Below, in pieces: positions 1-8,922 of a stretch of DNA of 64,000 bases. The DNA comes from Candidatus Geocrenenecus sp. JGI 0000106-J15 (GTDB lineage: Archaea; Thermoproteota; Nitrososphaeria_A; Caldarchaeales; Wolframiiraptoraceae): NCBI GenBank assembly GCA_000405685.1, contig ASPF01000012.1, forward strand, positions 23,191 to 87,190. Direction: 5' to 3'. The notes beneath the pieces were generated by a model that made no database searches, was not told the DNA's origin, and saw nothing but the letters and a program-made list of their open reading frames with translations. The position numbers and the translations under genes are program-made. Positions within the stretch are counted from its first letter, which is position 1, and each line of letters opens with the position of its first letter.

Positions 1-324
1 AGATCTGCCAAGACTTCATAGAGAAGGATCTCAAGCCGATGGAGAAAATTTACCAGATCTGGCCTTAGTTCTTATAATTCCTCCCCTCTATATCTATAAA
101 CTAGAATATAGCGCATAAACATGAATTCTCAGATTAATCAAGCTGAATCTATTGACATTACACTTGGCTTTACCAACATATTCCATACAATCTCTATACT
201 TGGATATTCTCCTAAGATTTTAATCACGCAACAATAGACTTCCACTGACATACACCAACTCCACAAAACCCATAAAAAATTAAAAACAGTTTAGAGATGA
301 CTAGAATAGTTGATATTAGAGATT
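1..324. other. Left-edge stretch without a clear gene
   Basis: No complete gene is visible. Positions 3-68 on the plus strand read as an open frame of 21 codons ending in TAG, which could be the last codons of a gene that starts before the window. It is too short to identify. The rest is AT-rich with no open frame of note. Confidence 0.4.
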
Positions 325-435
325 CGCGGCGGGAGGGATTTGAACCCTCGAGGCCTGTAAAAGGCCACGGGCTTACTTATCTATCTCCATTAGATCTCAA
401 GGCCCGCCCCTTAGTCCTGGCTTGGGTACCGCCGC
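325..435 (-). tRNA. tRNA-Ser (anticodon UGA), with intron
   Basis: Read on the minus strand, a full tRNA folds. The acceptor stem GCGGCGG pairs with CCGCCGC, and the D-stem is CCC/GGG. The anticodon stem CGGGC/GCCCG carries the loop C-U-UGA-G. A long variable arm (GGCC/GGCC) and the T-arm GAGGG-UUCGAAU-CCCUC follow. The long variable arm, UGA anticodon and G discriminator base identify serine. The gene has no encoded CCA. A 22-nt insertion sits after nucleotide 37, the canonical archaeal intron site, so the mature tRNA is 89 nt. No integration repeat of its 3' end was found elsewhere in the window. Confidence 0.93.
374..395 (-). other. BHB intron in tRNA-Ser
   Basis: A 22-nt intron between tRNA positions 37 and 38. 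A bulge-helix-bulge motif is visible. The exon CUUG pairs with intron UAAG (one G-U pair) as the 4-bp central helix. The 3-nt bulges are AGA and UAA, each cut after the second base, and the inner helix is UCU/AGA. The anticodon stem is the outer helix. This is the standard substrate of the archaeal tRNA splicing endonuclease. Confidence 0.85.
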
Positions 436-627
436 TCTCCTATTCAACGATCTTGTAGCAGTCTTATTTATGCAATGTTCTGTAATATTTATTATTCTCT
501 TTACAATCTAGGAAAAGGGTATCCTGCAATTTATACATCTCCCACAAATGAAACATTCAATCAGACTTTCCTATTGAAAGTTTAGCACTAAGGTTTAGGG
601 ATCCCTAGGCGTCCACTGATCTAACTC

Positions 628-1635
628 TTATGCTTTCATCTGATTTAACTTAATTCTTAACTGGTCTAATTCTCTTCTTATAGCTTCTTCATGGAACTCC
701 ATGAACCATTCCTGACCCCTAGATATATCCCACAGCCTACTTATCAACGATATACTATTCTCCAGATGTTTTATTATTCCTCCAGGCTCATATCCTGTCC
801 CAGTGTAGAGTATCTTCTGACGAGCTGACCAATCTCCAGGCTGGTCTGCACCAGGAATAAACTCTGAAGCATACTTCTCAAGAATCTCGTAATCCGTTAC
901 TCCTCCAAGCTTTCTAATCTCTCTATACTCTGAGTAGTAGCTCTCATCTGGACCATATAATGGCATATCATACATGTTATAGCATAGAGCAGTAATATCT
1001 CCAAGAGCTATAAAGTATATCTTCTTGAAGCCTAAATCTAATGCTATTTTTTCAACAACCCTCATACCATACTCAGAGATAAATCCATAAACTATCAGCT
1101 CTCTAAGCTTTGAATTCTTCTTCTCAGCCTCCTCGTAGATCTTCTTGAGAGCCATCTCAGCCGTCCTACCACTCGCCTCCGTATCAGGCTTAACTACAAC
1201 CAAGTCTCTACATTCTGGAATCATTGAAAAATCTTGATAAACTACTTCAATCTCCTTCATAGATTCTTCATCATGAGACCTATAAGATGGCAGCCTATAT
1301 CTCGGTCTAATCCACACCTCCCTAAAATCTATACCCGACCTTCTTAAAGCTTCATGGAGACAATAACCTGGAGCAGCCCTTAAAACATGCTCAAAAACTA
1401 TCTCATCCCTCTCCAACTCACCTATCGATGTTAATTCCATCAAAGCCTTCGCAGCATCAAGAGCTACCATACCCATATATCCTATTAACTCATCACCAAC
1501 TATATGGGGATGACATGCTACACTTCTAACCTCAGGAGAATCCAAGATGTAAACATCTGAACTTGACTGCAACCCCTCAACCTTGTATATCTTCGTACTC
1601 TTTCTAAGACCTTGCAGTTCAACTTCTTCTGTCAA
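628..1635 (-). CDS. Phosphoribosyltransferase-like protein
   Basis: A 335-residue protein without signal peptide or membrane segment. The segment VVVKPDTEASGRTAEMAL (near residue 150) resembles the PRPP-binding loop of phosphoribosyltransferases: hydrophobic strand, acidic residues, then S-G-x-T. It is followed by alternating helices and strands (YGFISEYGM, KKIYFIALGD), like the later Rossmann-type strands of uracil phosphoribosyltransferases. The C-terminal part has a Trp- and Gly-rich stretch (GADQPGDWSARQ, TGTGYEPGG) and ends in a charged helix. The gene stands alone, downstream of nothing on its strand except the HEPN/MNT pair on the other strand. The substrate is unknown; the family call is an inference from the loop and general layout. 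Confidence 0.55.
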   Translation of the reverse strand: MTEEVELQGLRKSTKIYKVEGLQSSSDVYILDSPEVRSVACHPHIVGDELIGYMGMVALDAAKALMELTSIGELERDEIVFEHVLRAAPGYCLHEALRRSGIDFREVWIRPRYRLPSYRSHDEESMKEIEVVYQDFSMIPECRDLVVVKPDTEASGRTAEMALKKIYEEAEKKNSKLRELIVYGFISEYGMRVVEKIALDLGFKKIYFIALGDITALCYNMYDMPLYGPDESYYSEYREIRKLGGVTDYEILEKYASEFIPGADQPGDWSARQKILYTGTGYEPGGIIKHLENSISLISRLWDISRGQEWFMEFHEEAIRRELDQLRIKLNQMKA

Positions 1636-1878
1636 TCCAACCCTAATATTGAAAGCCTCGATCAGCAGATCTATAATTGATTGACTAATTACTCGAGGCA
1701 GTTAAAGCCCATCCATTAAATGTAAAAGCTGGTTATTAAGAATTCTCAATCCTTCCTCACCACTTAGAAGCCTTATGTATTTAGCACGAAGTAGCCTGGC
1801 CAGAGAGATATTAAGACTATAACCTAACATCTTCCGATGAAACTTTAATGTATAGCTTATACAATAGCTATAGAGAGG

Positions 1879-2271
1879 ATGAGCTACGAACGTTGGAGAG
1901 ACTGGCTTGACGAAGCAAGAGACGACTTCATCTCAGCTGAGATACTTCTAAAAGAAGGTAGATATAGTAAGGTCTGTTTCTTATCACAGCAAGCAGCAGA
2001 GAAAGCCATTAAAGCACTCTTAATATTCAAGTTCAAGAAATTTGAAACAATACATAGTGTGGCAGAATTGCTTAGGAGAGCTGAAGCCTCAGAAGAACTG
2101 ATCAAGCTTGGGCTAGAACTCGATAGACACTATATTACTTCGAGATACCCAAATGTATGGCCTCTAGGCGCACCCTCAAAAATGTATAGAGAAGAAGATG
2201 CTGTCTCAGCAGTAAATGCAGCTAGGAGGATAATAGAATATGTTGAGAGAGAGATTAAAACTAGTTATTGA
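1879..2271 (+). CDS. HEPN-domain protein (toxin of HEPN/MNT pair)
   Basis: A 130-residue all-helical HEPN protein. The N-terminal helix WRDWLDEARDDFISAEILL, the second helix FLSQQAAEKAIKALL and the late motif HYITSRYPN are typical of the archaeal HEPN family paired with minimal nucleotidyltransferases. Such pairs are known as toxin-antitoxin modules in which HEPN is often an RNase and the nucleotidyltransferase modifies or neutralises it. The classical RNase motif R-x4-6-H is not clearly present here, so catalytic activity is uncertain. The next gene starts inside its 3' end (32-bp overlap), which indicates translational coupling. Confidence 0.85.
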   Translation: MSYERWRDWLDEARDDFISAEILLKEGRYSKVCFLSQQAAEKAIKALLIFKFKKFETIHSVAELLRRAEASEELIKLGLELDRHYITSRYPNVWPLGAPSKMYREEDAVSAVNAARRIIEYVEREIKTSY

Positions 2272-2611
2272 GAAGAACCCTCCACTCAGAGAACTTGAAG
2301 ATGACTTGTTAGGCCTAGTCTCATCAATAGATTCTGAAGACACCCTCATAATAGTCATAGCAGGCTCCGTTGCAGAAGGCAGATACGTCTCAGGAATAAG
2401 CGATATCGACATCCTCGTTATAAAGAAGGAAGGACCGCCAACCTCTAGAATAACGTCTATTAAGGATATTGATGTTGAAATAACATCTCTAGGGCTAAAC
2501 GACGTCCTAGAAGCTTTAAAGTCTAGAAACTACTCCATCTCCCAAGCATTGGATAAAGGCATATACCTGAAAGGTGAAGAAAACAAGAAGATAGTCTTTA
2601 ACCTTGTTTAA
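2240..2611 (+). CDS. Minimal nucleotidyltransferase (MNT) of HEPN/MNT pair
   Basis: A 123-residue protein with the polymerase-beta-type nucleotidyltransferase signature GSVAEGRYVSGISDIDILV: a GS motif, then D-x-D two positions after a Ser. A third acidic position follows in DVEITSL. The size matches minimal nucleotidyltransferases (MNT) that partner HEPN proteins. It overlaps the upstream HEPN gene by 32 bp and forms a two-gene module with it. In characterised relatives the MNT acts as antitoxin, for example by AMPylating the HEPN partner; that role is inferred here. Confidence 0.88.
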   Translation: MLRERLKLVIEKNPPLRELEDDLLGLVSSIDSEDTLIIVIAGSVAEGRYVSGISDIDILVIKKEGPPTSRITSIKDIDVEITSLGLNDVLEALKSRNYSISQALDKGIYLKGEENKKIVFNLV

Positions 2612-2657
2612 CATTGTATCTATATACGTATCCGCATAGACCAGTTCCAAAACACTT

Positions 2658-4004
2658 CTATTCTTCTCTAAGTATCTTGTCTATATTATCTCTTACTGGC
2701 AGGTATATCTTCTCATAGAATTCTCTCTGGCTTTTTATCGTTTCAAGAGGGAACCGCTGAATATATCTTAACGCTGCCTCCCAATACTTCTGGAACGTTT
2801 TCTGACCGCCAAATCTCTGTACAACCTGTCGATCAAAATCTCTAGGAGTCTGCTCTTGCCCACCTATCATGTACCATCTTCCAGGAACCCTGTAAACTAC
2901 TTCATCTCCAACTACTTCTTCTAGCTCGCTTATCTTCTGCTCTCTGCTCGGCAATGGCTTACTTAACAGCTTTCTCTGACCAATCCCCCTCTTCTTAGCC
3001 CATGCATAAAAGATTGCTCTATTCAGCCCGAAAGACTTGGCCTGCTCTATATCACCCCTTAGTACATAGTATCTTGCTGCTTGCATTAAAGCCATCACCT
3101 GGAATCTTCCTGTAGACAAAGGCTGGCTAGCCGATCCTAACTCTGGAGACTTATCTCCTCTTAACTCTTCTCCTATAACTGTCCGGGCAATAGACTCTAC
3201 CCTCACCTCTTTCATCGCCTTCTCCACAAGACCATCTAACTCTCCTTCAATGTATTGATCCCATTCTCTCCAGTATCTGAATCTATCTAGCTCCGTCCAT
3301 TCTAAGCTAAAGTTTTCTATCTCATCTGGATCTATAGTTATAGCTACTATGTCTAGCTCTCTATGAATGCTTAGAGGTGAAGTAAATACTCTCTGTACAT
3401 CTATTATATTCTCTATCTTCAGCTTCTTCTCATACGATTTAGACTTAGCAGCTATCTCTGATAGTTTACTCCTTACTTGCTTGAGTATGTATTCTACTAT
3501 TGTGTGAGCTGTCTTCACTGGGTTAGGTCTCCAGTAGCTTTCACTAATTGCTTTCTCATTCAAATGTATATGGACCCCTCTCCCCGACCATACAAGGTAT
3601 AACGACTTCTCTACGCCATGCCGATGCAACCCCTCAAGCATCATTTTTACAGCTTCTATGGTTAAGTCTATTTCTTCCAGGTTTCCATCTATATCTATGC
3701 TTGGTGTCGCTCTAGATATATTCTCTACCCTCTCTAAATCCTCCCTCGATAATATCCTATTATAGATGTTGATAGTTCCATATATTGTTCGGATATTCCT
3801 ATCACTAAACCTGTTTATCATCTTTTTTACATCAGCCGGCTCATTTATCGTTAATGGCTTCTCATCAAAGTATCTATAAAATATTCTCTTACCATGCATT
3901 GGCCTAGCCTCTAGAGCTACCCATCTACCTCTACAGAACTTAGCAACTTCCTCTTGCACTTCTTTTCTAAGATAATGTCTTAAGACTGCAGGCTCGGTCT
4001 CCAT
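2658..4004 (-). CDS. Archaeo-eukaryotic primase (PriS-like) protein
   Basis: A 448-residue protein with the AEP primase signatures. SIDIDGN (about residue 108) gives the metal-binding D-x-D. LVWSGRGVHIHL (about residue 140) matches the SGRG-x-H motif of archaeal PriS. A later segment, VFTSPLSIHRELDIVAI, corresponds to the nucleotide-binding region that contains the R and H residues. The C-terminal 180 residues are helical and charged, with a conserved-looking stretch VPGRWYMIGGQEQTPRDFD. It is longer than typical PriS (about 330-350) and lacks the usual zinc-knuckle cysteines. It could be a diverged replicative small subunit or an accessory PrimPol. PriL is encoded 43 kb away. The surrounding genes are mobile or decaying, which weakly favours an accessory role. 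Confidence 0.78.
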   Translation of the reverse strand: METEPAVLRHYLRKEVQEEVAKFCRGRWVALEARPMHGKRIFYRYFDEKPLTINEPADVKKMINRFSDRNIRTIYGTINIYNRILSREDLERVENISRATPSIDIDGNLEEIDLTIEAVKMMLEGLHRHGVEKSLYLVWSGRGVHIHLNEKAISESYWRPNPVKTAHTIVEYILKQVRSKLSEIAAKSKSYEKKLKIENIIDVQRVFTSPLSIHRELDIVAITIDPDEIENFSLEWTELDRFRYWREWDQYIEGELDGLVEKAMKEVRVESIARTVIGEELRGDKSPELGSASQPLSTGRFQVMALMQAARYYVLRGDIEQAKSFGLNRAIFYAWAKKRGIGQRKLLSKPLPSREQKISELEEVVGDEVVYRVPGRWYMIGGQEQTPRDFDRQVVQRFGGQKTFQKYWEAALRYIQRFPLETIKSQREFYEKIYLPVRDNIDKILREE

Positions 4005-4131
4005 CTACATCCAACATTGTATATAGTGCGGGTTTCATTTATCTTAATCTAGTAAATCATGTCATGTGTAACAGAGATATTCCCAAAATCAATAGCCTCG
4101 TAGTATGCGATCAATTTTTCTGTTAGAAAAA

Positions 4132-4376
4132 CTATTTAACAACCACGCCCGCATCAATAACTATTCTACGTTTACTCCCTGTTCTTCTCTTACCCATCTT
4201 ATAATCTCCTCCGTAGATAATCTCTCGACTCTTCAACGGAACTCGTCCAACTTTCTCATAGCATTTTTAGCAACCCCATCTTAATCTCTTAGATTCTATA
4301 ACCTCTAAGATACTCTCCAGTCAACGTTGACTTTTCTCATTAATTTCTTTAATTCTTCTGGGACTTTTATGGGCAC
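4132..4376 (-). pseudogene. Remnant of a VapB-VapC toxin-antitoxin pair
   Basis: Several frames on the minus strand hold antitoxin-like pieces in the correct order. VPIKVPEELKKLMRKVNVDW is a VapB-type start, AMRKLDEF is a following helix piece, and TEEIIRWVREEQG is a VapB-type tail. RRIVIDAGVVVK, the first strand of a PIN-domain VapC with its catalytic Asp, then runs into a stop codon. The pieces are joined only through stops and frameshifts, and the rest of VapC is gone. No functional product is expected. Confidence 0.6.
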
Positions 4377-4677
4377 GTTTACAAGCCCCTCGTTAGCTCA
4401 TCATAATAGTAATATAAATTGAGATTGTCATATAAGGGTTGATTGGAGCCTTACTTACCTAATAATATGAGTCTCACATCTATGAACTTGTCTCTGCTTA
4501 TTGAATAACTAAGGCAACTATAAGATAAGAGACTCCAGTTTTCTTAGCTAACATATAGTTGAATTGTTCTTCAAGCAGAGACCCTCTAGAGCATATACAT
4601 ATAAGTCTTCAACATCGTCTTCTTCTGTGAAAAACATTTACTTTCATATCTCCTGGAAGAATACATTTTTAGATTTA

Positions 4678-5043
4678 CTAAAGTTGAATGTAGAGTAAAG
4701 CCGTGTATTCTTCTAATTTCTCAGTCAACGGGTTTACGCGTAGCTGCATTGCTTCAAGAGTTATCACTCCAAGCAAGACCCTGTCAATACTCCTACTCAC
4801 CAGGATAGGCAGTATTCTCCTCTTCCCATTAACTTCAATGATAGCATGCGTCAATTCAAGCTCATCATAGCCTCTCGCCGTCAAGACTTTCACCCTCTCA
4901 CCTGTCACTGGAAGATTAAGCTCTCTTGCAATATCTTCAGGTATAACTGTGAATGTCGAACCTGTATCTACCAAGGCTTTTACTCGGATAATTTTGTCTC
5001 CCCTTAAATCCCCAATCTTAACTTCAGTCTCTACGTGCCCCAA
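4678..5043 (-). CDS. Retropepsin-like aspartic protease (clan AA)
   Basis: A 121-residue single-domain protein of the archaeal retropepsin-like family. The catalytic motif ALVDTGST lies near residue 25-32, and the C-terminal half carries VLLGVITLEAMQLRVNP, the family's hydrophobic-Gly motif and last strand. Retropepsins act as dimers with one Asp from each chain, so a single DTG motif is expected. The role of the free-standing archaeal members is not established. Three relatives, two of them broken, lie elsewhere in this window. The gene appears complete, without close partners. Confidence 0.8.
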   Translation of the reverse strand: MGHVETEVKIGDLRGDKIIRVKALVDTGSTFTVIPEDIARELNLPVTGERVKVLTARGYDELELTHAIIEVNGKRRILPILVSRSIDRVLLGVITLEAMQLRVNPLTEKLEEYTALLYIQL

Positions 5044-5215
5044 CCTAGTCTCTCTTCAACTATTTTTCTAAAACGGATATAAATATTACTTTGACATCCA
5101 TACCTATTTCCTTTGAACATATGACTAGTATATTAGGTGTGAGTAAGGATCGAGCAGACACATTGAGATGTTAGGTAGCAGGGGATGGACATTACCTCTT
5201 AATCTTTCTCCTACT

Positions 5216-5604
5216 TTATCTTCTTGGTCGTCTTCTCAGCCTCGATTCACCCTTCTTAAAATCTAGAAGTATTGCGCCGAGCATACTTACAACGTAATCT
5301 CTTACCGCGACTTCCTCTATGTAAGGGTTAACAATAATATTTACTTTGACTTCTAATGGCTCCCTATCCTCTAAGATTAATTCAGCTCTCCAACAGATAT
5401 GTAGTATGGTGTGATTATCTCCCCTCCACCTGTCTCCAATAGGGTGCCCATGGTTGATCTAGGAGGCCATAGGTGGAGCTTCTCAGCTATACTTACTGGG
5501 ATTACAATGTCTAGCTGGTCTGACTCGAAAACACTATTTAACAACGCTGAAGTCTCAATCACGTCATCTTCTATTCTAATCGTTACTTTTACTCTACAGA
5601 CCAT
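5216..5604 (-). pseudogene. Frameshifted retropepsin-like gene with altered active site
   Basis: Two frames together make one retropepsin-like protein. The first (5377-5604) reads up to PYYISVG and then meets a stop. The second (5216 to about 5389) continues with RAELILEDREPLEVKV and ends with VVSMLGAILLDFKKGESR, the typical last part of this family. A single-base shift near 5383-5390 separates them. The position of the catalytic DTG reads LLNSVFE, so the protease would be inactive even if the frame were restored. The frameshift may be real or a sequencing error; the active-site change supports decay or a non-catalytic member. Confidence 0.7.
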
Positions 5605-5913
5605 TGCTACTCACTTTATCACTAATTTCTTCTTCATGTATCCAAGCTTTCTAACAATCATCTTTTTCAATGTAAATTCTCTCAATATTCTAATATCTTT
5701 CTCCCTGCTTTTCATCACAATCTATTCTGTAAAAAAGGGTATAATCGGTTATTAATGTTTTCTCAACTTTGAAAGATTACTGAAGGTAGTGTTAGAAATG
5801 ATTTCTAGAGCCTCGATATATTAAGTATCAGATCTTGATTAAAAGTAATTGTCGATCAAGGTTGGATTAATATAGATAGAGATAAAAGATCTGAGAGAAG
5901 GACAGAATAGGTT

Positions 5914-6405
5914 ATGGGAGGACGCCAACAAAACTATGAGAGGAGGTTGGAGATTGGGCGAAGGGTAGGGTATACTAGACTGTGGGAGGAGGTTAGACGA
6001 CTTAGGCTAGACTATAGCCGTCTTACCATAAACTTTAGGGGCTTCAGAAACTATGTGTCTAGAGCCTTCGTCGAACTTAAATCTGACCTCTGTGTAATAT
6101 TCAAGATGCAATCTGCAGCATACATAAAACTACTCATAGAAAAGCCATAGAGACAAACATATTCTGTGAAGAGCCATTAATCGTAGGAGAAGTCACTATA
6201 ACAGTAAAAGATGAAGACGAAGCCCAGCTTGAGATAGAGAAGTAATTGAGAAGGATCGAGGCCAAGAACCTTATATAGAAAAGAACCTCTACTCAAGGTA
6301 CTGTCAGTAGTTAATGCAGTTCCAGCGGTTGCAAATAAGCTCCAAGAAGAGGCAGGGAAGTATGACATAAAATTTATTCTAGGAGAAGAGATAGTTGAAG
6401 CATAG
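5914..6405 (+). pseudogene. Decayed paralogue of the DUF3782-like coiled-coil nuclease gene
   Basis: The first 70 codons (MGGRQQNYERRLEIG to about GFRNYVSRAFVELK) match the coiled-coil end and TGFRELR region of the intact gene at 12437-13249. After a stop, other frames continue the same protein: ETNIFCEEPLIVGEVTITV, then LRRIEAKNL, then EPLLKVLSVVNAVPAVANK and FILGEEIVEA. Each aligns by eye with the C-terminal nuclease-like domain of the intact copy. At least three stops or shifts break it. It is a clear non-functional duplicate. Confidence 0.75.
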
Positions 6406-6498
6406 TATATCATGATTAGAAGGGTTTGGGAAACTTACGTTATCAACTTTCTAAATCAACTTGAAACTGTATAGAAAGAAGAATGTTTTCAACCATTA

Positions 6499-7206
6499 CT
6501 ATATCTTATCAGATAGACTGAGTTTACTTAGTTCTCCTGCTAGCTCTTCATCATTTGCTATCTTTAGGCCTGTCCAAAGATCTTCATCAAGTTTTATACT
6601 CTTTTCTGAAAGGATAATCTCAACATTGTTGAGAACCTCTTCGAGCTTACTAGGAGGTAGGGTATGCAGAGACGTCTTGAGCCTATAATCTAACATGTAG
6701 ATAAGCTCCATACCTAAAGCCGCTAGGAATGGCTCAAACTCCCGGTCAAAGATTATACCACGAGTTATGTATCCATCACGATACTTTGAGATTATTTTGT
6801 AAAGTAGCTTCCTGACGTCTCTTCTAAACAATAACTTATCCTTAAAGTATACTGGAACATCTCCATCATCCTCTATAGATATGTTGAGACCCTCCTCACA
6901 TATCTCCTCAATGATAGCCTTTAGCTCTCCAGGCATCTTCTCTAGCACTTCACCATAATCACCTACACATTCATGGGAGAAGTCGCCCTTCCTAATCCAT
7001 CTAACCTCGATATTATGACTGTAGACAAACCTAACCTCATAGCCTAGACTCCATAGCTTCCTAACAAAATATGATTCAGCAACTAAACCAATAATATTCT
7101 GCCCATCGCTGTTCCCATACTTGTGGAAGAAGCCTTCAGGGAACGCAGAGCCTATTCGGACACCATTAACACTTACCTCAATGATATCTAGCCACAACCC
7201 TGACAA
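6499..7206 (-). CDS. Conserved-looking hypothetical protein
   Basis: A 235-residue acidic protein that I do not recognise. It has no signal peptide or membrane segment. The N-terminal third contains alternating strands (DIIEVSVNGVRIGSAF) and an aromatic stretch (GLVAESYFVRKLWSLGYEVRFVY). That layout, helix then 'LGYEV', recalls nuclease-fold proteins that recognise DNA ends, but no catalytic D/E-x-K is clear. The C-terminal third is helical and Leu-rich. It lies among decaying mobile-type genes and may be accessory. Function unknown. Confidence 0.6.
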   Translation of the reverse strand: MSGLWLDIIEVSVNGVRIGSAFPEGFFHKYGNSDGQNIIGLVAESYFVRKLWSLGYEVRFVYSHNIEVRWIRKGDFSHECVGDYGEVLEKMPGELKAIIEEICEEGLNISIEDDGDVPVYFKDKLLFRRDVRKLLYKIISKYRDGYITRGIIFDREFEPFLAALGMELIYMLDYRLKTSLHTLPPSKLEEVLNNVEIILSEKSIKLDEDLWTGLKIANDEELAGELSKLSLSDKI

Positions 7207-7687
7207 AACAATTAAACTAACTAGCTATAATACGTTTACTTTAGCTTAGTAATTCATAGCCTTAAGTTAGATGCAATTTTAATAGGATACGAATTCATTC
7301 ACTGGGCTGTCCTGCTGTAGCTTCTTCAGCTGGCTTCTCCTGAACTTCCTCAGCCTTCTTCTTCGACCTGCATCCTGAACCTTTCTTGCGAGGCACGTCT
7401 CTCAGAAAGACTATGAGAAACCTTAGGATAAATTCATTCTGCCAGACGATATAGTAAATTACTTAATAGAATACTCTAACGATAATACCGACCTTTGGAT
7501 TTAAAACATCGAATGGGCGGATAGCTCACTAAATATATACTAAATTTCTCAAAAAGCTTCTAAATAGCTCATTTCCATGATATGCATCCCTGCCACCATC
7601 TGGAAGATTAATGGATGGCATATACTTGTAGCTTAGGCTAGTAAAGTGATGAAGCCAGGTCATGACAACCATTATAGCATCGGATAT
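7207..7687. other. Gene-poor stretch
   Basis: AT-rich sequence between the hypothetical gene and the integrase remnant. The only open reading of interest is a short basic frame on the minus strand (7295-7396, listed separately). Nothing else is seen. Confidence 0.4.
7295..7396 (-). CDS. Possible 33-residue basic protein
   Basis: A GTG-started frame reads PRKKGSGCRSKKKAEE and then an Ala/Glu/Pro-rich tail EKPAEEATAGQPSE. The bias towards Lys and Arg followed by an acidic, Ala-rich tail looks like coding sequence. It may be a small nucleic-acid-binding protein or the leftover tail of a larger gene, since the frame stays open for about 20 codons upstream. No partner or clear ribosome binding site supports it. 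Confidence 0.25.
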   Translation of the reverse strand: MPRKKGSGCRSKKKAEEVQEKPAEEATAGQPSE

Positions 7688-8654
7688 TCATGAGGTTACT
7701 CTGAGAAAGGTAGATTGTGGTAGGCGGGTGGGGATTAAGTGAAGGTTGAATATGGGTATTCCGATTGTTGGTAATGCATATCTTTCATCCAGTAGCATAC
7801 CACATTTATCGCATGCTATAGCATTCGGCTCATTGATCGATTGGCATCCAGGGCATATCTTAGGCTTCAGGGTCTGATCTTTCTCTTCTCTTTTAGGTGG
7901 GAGGCCATAGTATTCAAGGATTGATGAATCTATATCTAACCCAGCTAGTCTTACATAGTGTTCCGCCATCTTTGATCCTGCAGTCCATCCAGCGAATGCT
8001 TTAAGCTGGTGTTCTCTTAGAACGTTGGCTAACTCTGTTAATTGACTATGCCTAAAAATGTAAGGATATATCCGCTTGTTTATTCCAGCCTTCCTCGATA
8101 TTCTCTGACTAAACCTGTTAAGCCAACCTCTGTAAGTTCTTCATTTCCTCTCCTAGTCTTGCTCCAGTATCATAGAACATTGCGATGAGGCATTTATCCC
8201 TTGTATTATCTGCATAGTCAATGAACTTTAAGAATCCCTCTTTAGTCAGGATATCTTTAGGCGACTTTACTGGAAGCTCTTTCTTACGGATAGTTATAGA
8301 GATGTTTTCGACGATCTTAGGATATGGCCCCTCCCTCCAGCCATCGTTTAGAAGCCATCTATAGAAGGCTTTGATTCGAGTAGCATGTGGAGCCCTCGTA
8401 TGAGGCTTCCGATTCGTGAGAAAAGCTAGTACATTCTGCTCTCTAGCCTTCCTAAAATCTCTACCTTTGAGATGCTTGTCTAAGGCCGATAAGACTAAAG
8501 CATAACTTCTCTGCTAATCCTCACTATACCCTTGACCTTCTAGGAAAGCTAGAAAATCATGGATAACCTGTTTATCCTCAGGGTTTAGGTATTCTGCATT
8601 ATGAAAGCGATAGTATCCCCTCTCAAGCTTCTCAGACTCTAATTCATCTGAGAA
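7688..8654 (-). pseudogene. Decayed archaeal tyrosine recombinase (integrase)
   Basis: Minus-strand frames reconstruct an archaeal XerA-type integrase in order. The N-terminal part YYRFHNAEYLNPEDKQVI leads to an in-frame TAG after GQGYSED. A SAM-like core domain follows, then YDTGARLGEEMKN with the first catalytic Arg. Sequence is missing there, and IFRHSQLTELA (His and second Arg) comes next. WTAGSKMAEHYVRLAG supplies the Tyr nucleophile, and a C-terminal zinc ribbon CPGCQ/CDKC closes the protein. At least one stop, one frameshift and one deletion make it non-functional. It marks a former integrated element in this accessory region. Confidence 0.82.
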
Positions 8655-8922
8655 TTATTTAAGTGAAATGATCTCAATCAAATGTGTTGGTTCAGCGCTC
8701 AAAAGACTTTGAAATAGAGAATAGACACTATTCAGGGAACATTAACCAGATGGATATAGAATTATTCTACTAGTGCGTATGCATACTGGTAAGTCACTAA
8801 ATTCATAACTAGGGTGGTAGAGAAGAAATCTTACATTTTTAGCTAGGCACGTGAGACCTGAAGGCGCCGCGAAGTCATTAATTAACTTCTACTAGTTTAG
8901 TTGTATACAAGCAGGGGTTGGG

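Noticed and set aside
325..8654. Integrated element bounded by tRNA-Ser and the dead integrase
   Set aside because: I looked for a second copy of the tRNA 3' end near 8.6-9 kb and found none, so the boundaries cannot be supported.
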